64,000 nucleotides of DNA from Gammaproteobacteria bacterium. Lineage in GTDB: Bacteria; Pseudomonadota; Gammaproteobacteria; Pseudomonadales; Halieaceae. The first letter of the stretch is position 1. Each line of letters begins with the position of its first letter. Shown piece by piece: positions 61,404-64,000 of the stretch. The stretch spans positions 1-64,000 of the forward strand of contig JAUICG010000010.1 in the NCBI GenBank assembly GCA_030427485.1, written 5' to 3'. Position numbers and translations under genes: made by a program. The notes below the pieces were generated by a model that did not search any database, was not told the DNA's origin, and saw only the letters and a program-made list of their open reading frames with translations.

Positions 61404-61940
61404 TCAGACAGCGATTCTCTGGGCCTCGCGCGGCTCGAGATGTGCAACCGAAAGATAGTGTTCCAGACCTGAAAACACGCCCTGTGCGCAATGCGGCACA
61501 TGCCGGTGAATGTGAAATCTTACGCCAAGCGCGGAATGGCAGCGGCGGTAAAACCGGGCGTTGGCCAGCGAACTCAATACCATCGCATGCTCGTAGCCGA
61601 TATCCCTGGAGGTATTTATCAAATAGCTGCTGAAGTCGCGAAAGACATCCAGTGTACGCATGACAGGATCGATTGCAAAGCGCTCCCACATGCAGCAACT
61701 GTCCTTGTCGAGCCCGAGTTGCTGCACCTGGCTGGCGAGACTGATACGCGGTGATATTCGGACGCCGCCTACGCAGCGACCGTCTTGCAGCGCGACCATG
61801 ATTCTGGAGCGCCGGTCCTGCTCTTCCTCAGAACCGTCAAAGCCTGACAAACCTAATTCGGATCGAAAACAGTGTTCGCGCAACCTGTAATACTGCTCCA
61901 ATGTCTCGGCATCGCAGCTTACTTTGAACTCAAGTGACAA
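61404..61940 (-). CDS. PEP-CTERM/exosortase system-associated acyltransferase-like protein (LuxI/GNAT fold)
   Basis: A 178-aa protein with the layout of the acyltransferases that accompany exosortase loci and resemble autoinducer synthases. It has YRLREHCFRSELGLSGF at the N-terminus, then ALQDGRCVGGVRIS, then ERFAIDP where LuxI-type enzymes have a conserved E-x-x-RFA-type segment. The TTG start was chosen because GGAGG lies nine bases upstream; the GTG three codons earlier abuts GGAGG with no spacing. It is shorter than the usual family members as I recall them. Whether it makes a signal or modifies glycan is unknown. Confidence 0.75.
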   Translation of the reverse strand: MSLEFKVSCDAETLEQYYRLREHCFRSELGLSGFDGSEEEQDRRSRIMVALQDGRCVGGVRISPRISLASQVQQLGLDKDSCCMWERFAIDPVMRTLDVFRDFSSYLINTSRDIGYEHAMVLSSLANARFYRRCHSALGVRFHIHRHVPHCAQGVFSGLEHYLSVAHLEPREAQRIAV

Positions 61941-62302
61941 AATCGTCACCCTCCGTTTTTTATTAGGGTGTCCGCCCACCAGCCCGGGAACGCAAGAAAG
62001 AACGTCCCACCGGCCTTCCAAACAAGGTTTTGTGGTTAAAACGTCGTGAAACCCGATTTTTTATCCACATGCCGCGCTGAAAATTGCAAGAATTTTCTGG
62101 CACGAGTGTGAAGAGTACGTCACTTTTGGGCAATAAACTACATTATTCTGGTATTTTTCTTGTTTACTTCATTCCGTGGGCTGACTGGCGTGTGAATCGG
62201 GTCAATCGCACCCGGTCGGAAGCACTATGCTCTCATAGGCTGGCGGCGAATGCGTTATCATTCGCATAATGGGGCGCTTGCTCTTGGTTCGATGATGCGA
62301 AA
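61941..62302. other. divergent intergenic region with a 7-bp dyad
   Basis: A 362-bp gap between the acyltransferase and the MMPL exporter. GCGAATG (62246-62252) faces CATTCGC (62259-62265) across six bases, about 38 bp upstream of the exporter start, suitable for an operator. No clear promoter or ORF was seen in the remainder. Confidence 0.4.
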
Positions 62303-64000
62303 ATGACACTTAAGAATAAGACTGTAGAGCTACTGGTCAACCACGCAGGCTGGATTGCACCGCTGAACCTCATCGTGCTTCTCGCGCTCGGGTTTGGCGC
62401 CAGCATGCTTCAGCTGGAATCCGGCATAAAGGTTTTTTTCAGCAAAGACGACCCCAACCTGCTGGCACAGGAACAGATCGAGCGCACCTACGGCAGGGAA
62501 GACAACATCCTGTTTGTGATCGAGGCTCGCGAGGGTGATGTTTTCGCGCCGGATAACCTTGTATCGGTGCAGCAGATTACGGAACAAGCCTGGCAGATCC
62601 CTAACTCGAGGCGGGTGGACTCGCTGAACAACTATCTCTACCCGGTGGTAGATGGCGATGACATTCATATCGGTGCGCTGGTTGAAGACGCCTCGTCCCT
62701 GTCCACGGAAGCAATAGCGAAGGTCCGCGAAATCGCCCTGTCGCAACAGCCCTTGACGGGCAGGCTGCTGTCGCAGAATGGCGCGGTTACCGCTGTGAAT
62801 GTAAGCCTGAACCTGGGGATGACAGGCGCTGATAAAGCAGTGGCAATCGCGGATTCAGTGCAGTATGCCCGCGCGATTCAGGAGCGGGCGGCGCAGGCCA
62901 ATCCGGGGTTGGACATTTATCTTGCCGGCTGGGCCCTCACGGAGCAAACGCTTGCTGAGGTTACCAGGGCCGACTCACAGAGCCTGATGCCGCTGATGTT
63001 CGTTATCGTGTTACTCCTGCTGGCGCTGCTGCTGCGTTCTGTTACCGCTTCGCTATGTACCGTGATTACGATACTTCTCAGTATCCTGGTCGGCATGGGA
63101 TACGCCGGGTGGGCCCGGATAGGGATCAACAGCGTCAATGTCTCGGCACCGACCATTATCATGACACTCGCGATCGCCGATTGCGTCCATGTGCTCAGCG
63201 TTTTCCTGGCCAGGCTGCGCGCGGAGGACGACAGGCGGACGGCGGTACGCACAAGCCTGCAGCGCACTCTTCACCCGGTACTGCTGACCAGCGTGACCAC
63301 GGCGCTGGGCTTTATCAGCATGAACTTCAGCGACTCGCCGCCATTCCGTGAACTGGGCACCATCTCCGCCGTCGGTGTGGTGGGCGCGCTGTGGGTAACA
63401 TTGACGATATTACCGGGCCTGATGCTGGTCATGCCTTTCAAATCCGGTTCGGGCAGGACTATCCTGGATTTACCCATGAAGCGCCTCTCCGAACTCGTTA
63501 TCCGGCATCACACAGCTATTTTCTGGACTTCGCTTGCCCTGACCATAGCCGCAATCAGTTTCATTCCGCGACTCGAGTTGAATGACGATCCCACCGACTA
63601 TTTCTCCGCCGATATCCCGTTGAGCGATGCCATTCGCGTGGTTGAAGAAAGGCTGTCGGGAAACCAGTCCCTGCATTATTCAATCGCCGCCAGCGACCCC
63701 CGCGGGGTGTCAGACCCGCAATTCCTGGCCTCGGTTGCCAGGTTTGCGGACTGGCTGAGAGCACAGCCCGAAGTAGTCAATGTGGAAGTGTTCACCGATA
63801 CCCTGAAACGGCTCAACCAGGTCCTGCACGAGGACGATCCGGCCTGGCACCGATTGCCCGACTCGGCGGATATGGCATCCCAGTACATCCTGCTATACGA
63901 AATCTCCATACCGTACGGGTTGGACGTCACTCATCAGGTCAATGCGGAGAAAACCGCACTGAAGGTTTCTGCTGTACTGAAGAACCAGAAATCACAGGGC
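62303..64000 (+). CDS. MMPL/RND family exporter (cut by the window end)
   Basis: The first 566 codons of an RND-superfamily transporter, continuing past the window. A first membrane helix (residues about 20-38) is followed by a periplasmic domain, then a block of helices from about 230 (LMFVIVLLLLALLLRS) with the typical GINSVNVSAPTIIMTLAIADCVHVL. It is related to HpnN/MmpL-type exporters of lipids, as judged from layout only. The ATG gives an uninterrupted frame with no strong Shine-Dalgarno. It may belong to the neighbouring system or be independent. Confidence 0.88.
   Translation, partial: MTLKNKTVELLVNHAGWIAPLNLIVLLALGFGASMLQLESGIKVFFSKDDPNLLAQEQIERTYGREDNILFVIEAREGDVFAPDNLVSVQQITEQAWQIPNSRRVDSLNNYLYPVVDGDDIHIGALVEDASSLSTEAIAKVREIALSQQPLTGRLLSQNGAVTAVNVSLNLGMTGADKAVAIADSVQYARAIQERAAQANPGLDIYLAGWALTEQTLAEVTRADSQSLMPLMFVIVLLLLALLLRSVTASLCTVITILLSILVGMGYAGWARIGINSVNVSAPTIIMTLAIADCVHVLSVFLARLRAEDDRRTAVRTSLQRTLHPVLLTSVTTALGFISMNFSDSPPFRELGTISAVGVVGALWVTLTILPGLMLVMPFKSGSGRTILDLPMKRLSELVIRHHTAIFWTSLALTIAAISFIPRLELNDDPTDYFSADIPLSDAIRVVEERLSGNQSLHYSIAASDPRGVSDPQFLASVARFADWLRAQPEVVNVEVFTDTLKRLNQVLHEDDPAWHRLPDSADMASQYILLYEISIPYGLDVTHQVNAEKTALKVSAVLKNQKSQG

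Noticed and set aside
62098..62112. TGGCACGAG... as sigma-54 promoter for the exporter
   Set aside because: No GC follows at 10-base spacing.
62246..62265. Fur box
   Set aside because: Only one half resembles the Fur consensus; the palindrome has different arms and spacing.
1..64000. tRNA, rRNA, CRISPR arrays, transposases, phage or integrase genes
   Set aside because: Looked for by pattern on both strands; none could be supported. A dedicated search tool would be more sensitive for tRNAs and small RNAs.

Overview
The window reads as chromosomal DNA from a GC-rich, probably marine gammaproteobacterium. The gene families resemble those of the Halieaceae and their relatives; that is an inference from gene content, and no rRNA or other taxonomic marker is present. 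Almost all of it is one large surface-polysaccharide and protein-sorting locus of the exosortase A (XrtA/EpsH, PEP-CTERM) type. It ends in a cut-off MMPL/RND exporter gene. I saw no tRNA, rRNA, CRISPR array, insertion sequence or phage gene.

Layout. (1) 0.3-5.5 kb: an XrtA-type acyl-CoA ligase and an acyl carrier protein, divergent from a KamA-like radical SAM aminomutase and a PLP aminotransferase. (2) 5.5-13 kb: a Wzx flippase, a small Cys-rich membrane protein, GmhA, HddA and two glycosyltransferases on the minus strand, with a fused HddC-GmhB enzyme on the plus strand. Together these supply a complete GDP-D-glycero-D-manno-heptose route. (3) 13-23 kb: an SGNH/MBOAT O-acylation pair, an asparagine-synthetase-like enzyme without its glutaminase cysteine, two copies of the XrtA-associated hydrolase pair, a second acyl carrier protein and a GNAT acyltransferase. 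(4) 23-28.7 kb: two sulfotransferases, an ATP-grasp/low-molecular-weight phosphatase fusion, a GT2 and a TPR protein. (5) 46 to 28.7 kb, minus strand: one tightly packed run of about 17 kb encoding export lipoprotein, chain-length protein, tyrosine kinase, outer-membrane protein, WecB, deacetylase, FemAB, XrtA, glycosyltransferases, amidotransferase, PaaK-like enzyme, ligase and a second deacetylase. The XrtA-locus AAA ATPase, here fused to an OmpA domain, lies just upstream. (6) 48.6-52.1 kb: a separate operon with a Tat-type Cys-rich small protein, a PqqD-like protein, an HprK-related kinase and a nucleotidyltransferase. (7) 52-62 kb: TviB/TviC sugar-nucleotide enzymes, PrsK/PrsR, the PrsT TPR lipoprotein and an acyltransferase.

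How the parts fit. Heptose, N-acetylhexosaminuronic acid and other sugars are probably assembled by the glycosyltransferases and flipped by Wzx. They would then be polymerised or ligated, exported through the chain-length, lipoprotein and outer-membrane apparatus, and decorated with acyl, sulfate or aminoacyl groups. The carrier proteins, ligases, aminomutase, aminotransferase and hydrolases suggest an extra non-sugar building block whose identity is unknown. XrtA would process PEP-CTERM proteins, but none is encoded in this window.

Regulation visible in the sequence: a near-consensus sigma-54 promoter precedes the PqqD/HprK operon, and PrsR, a sigma-54 activator, is encoded 7 kb away. Perfect CRP-type boxes lie in front of both the export operon and the PqqD/HprK operon. 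Two long, structurally similar inverted repeats with unrelated arm sequences lie downstream of minus-strand genes.
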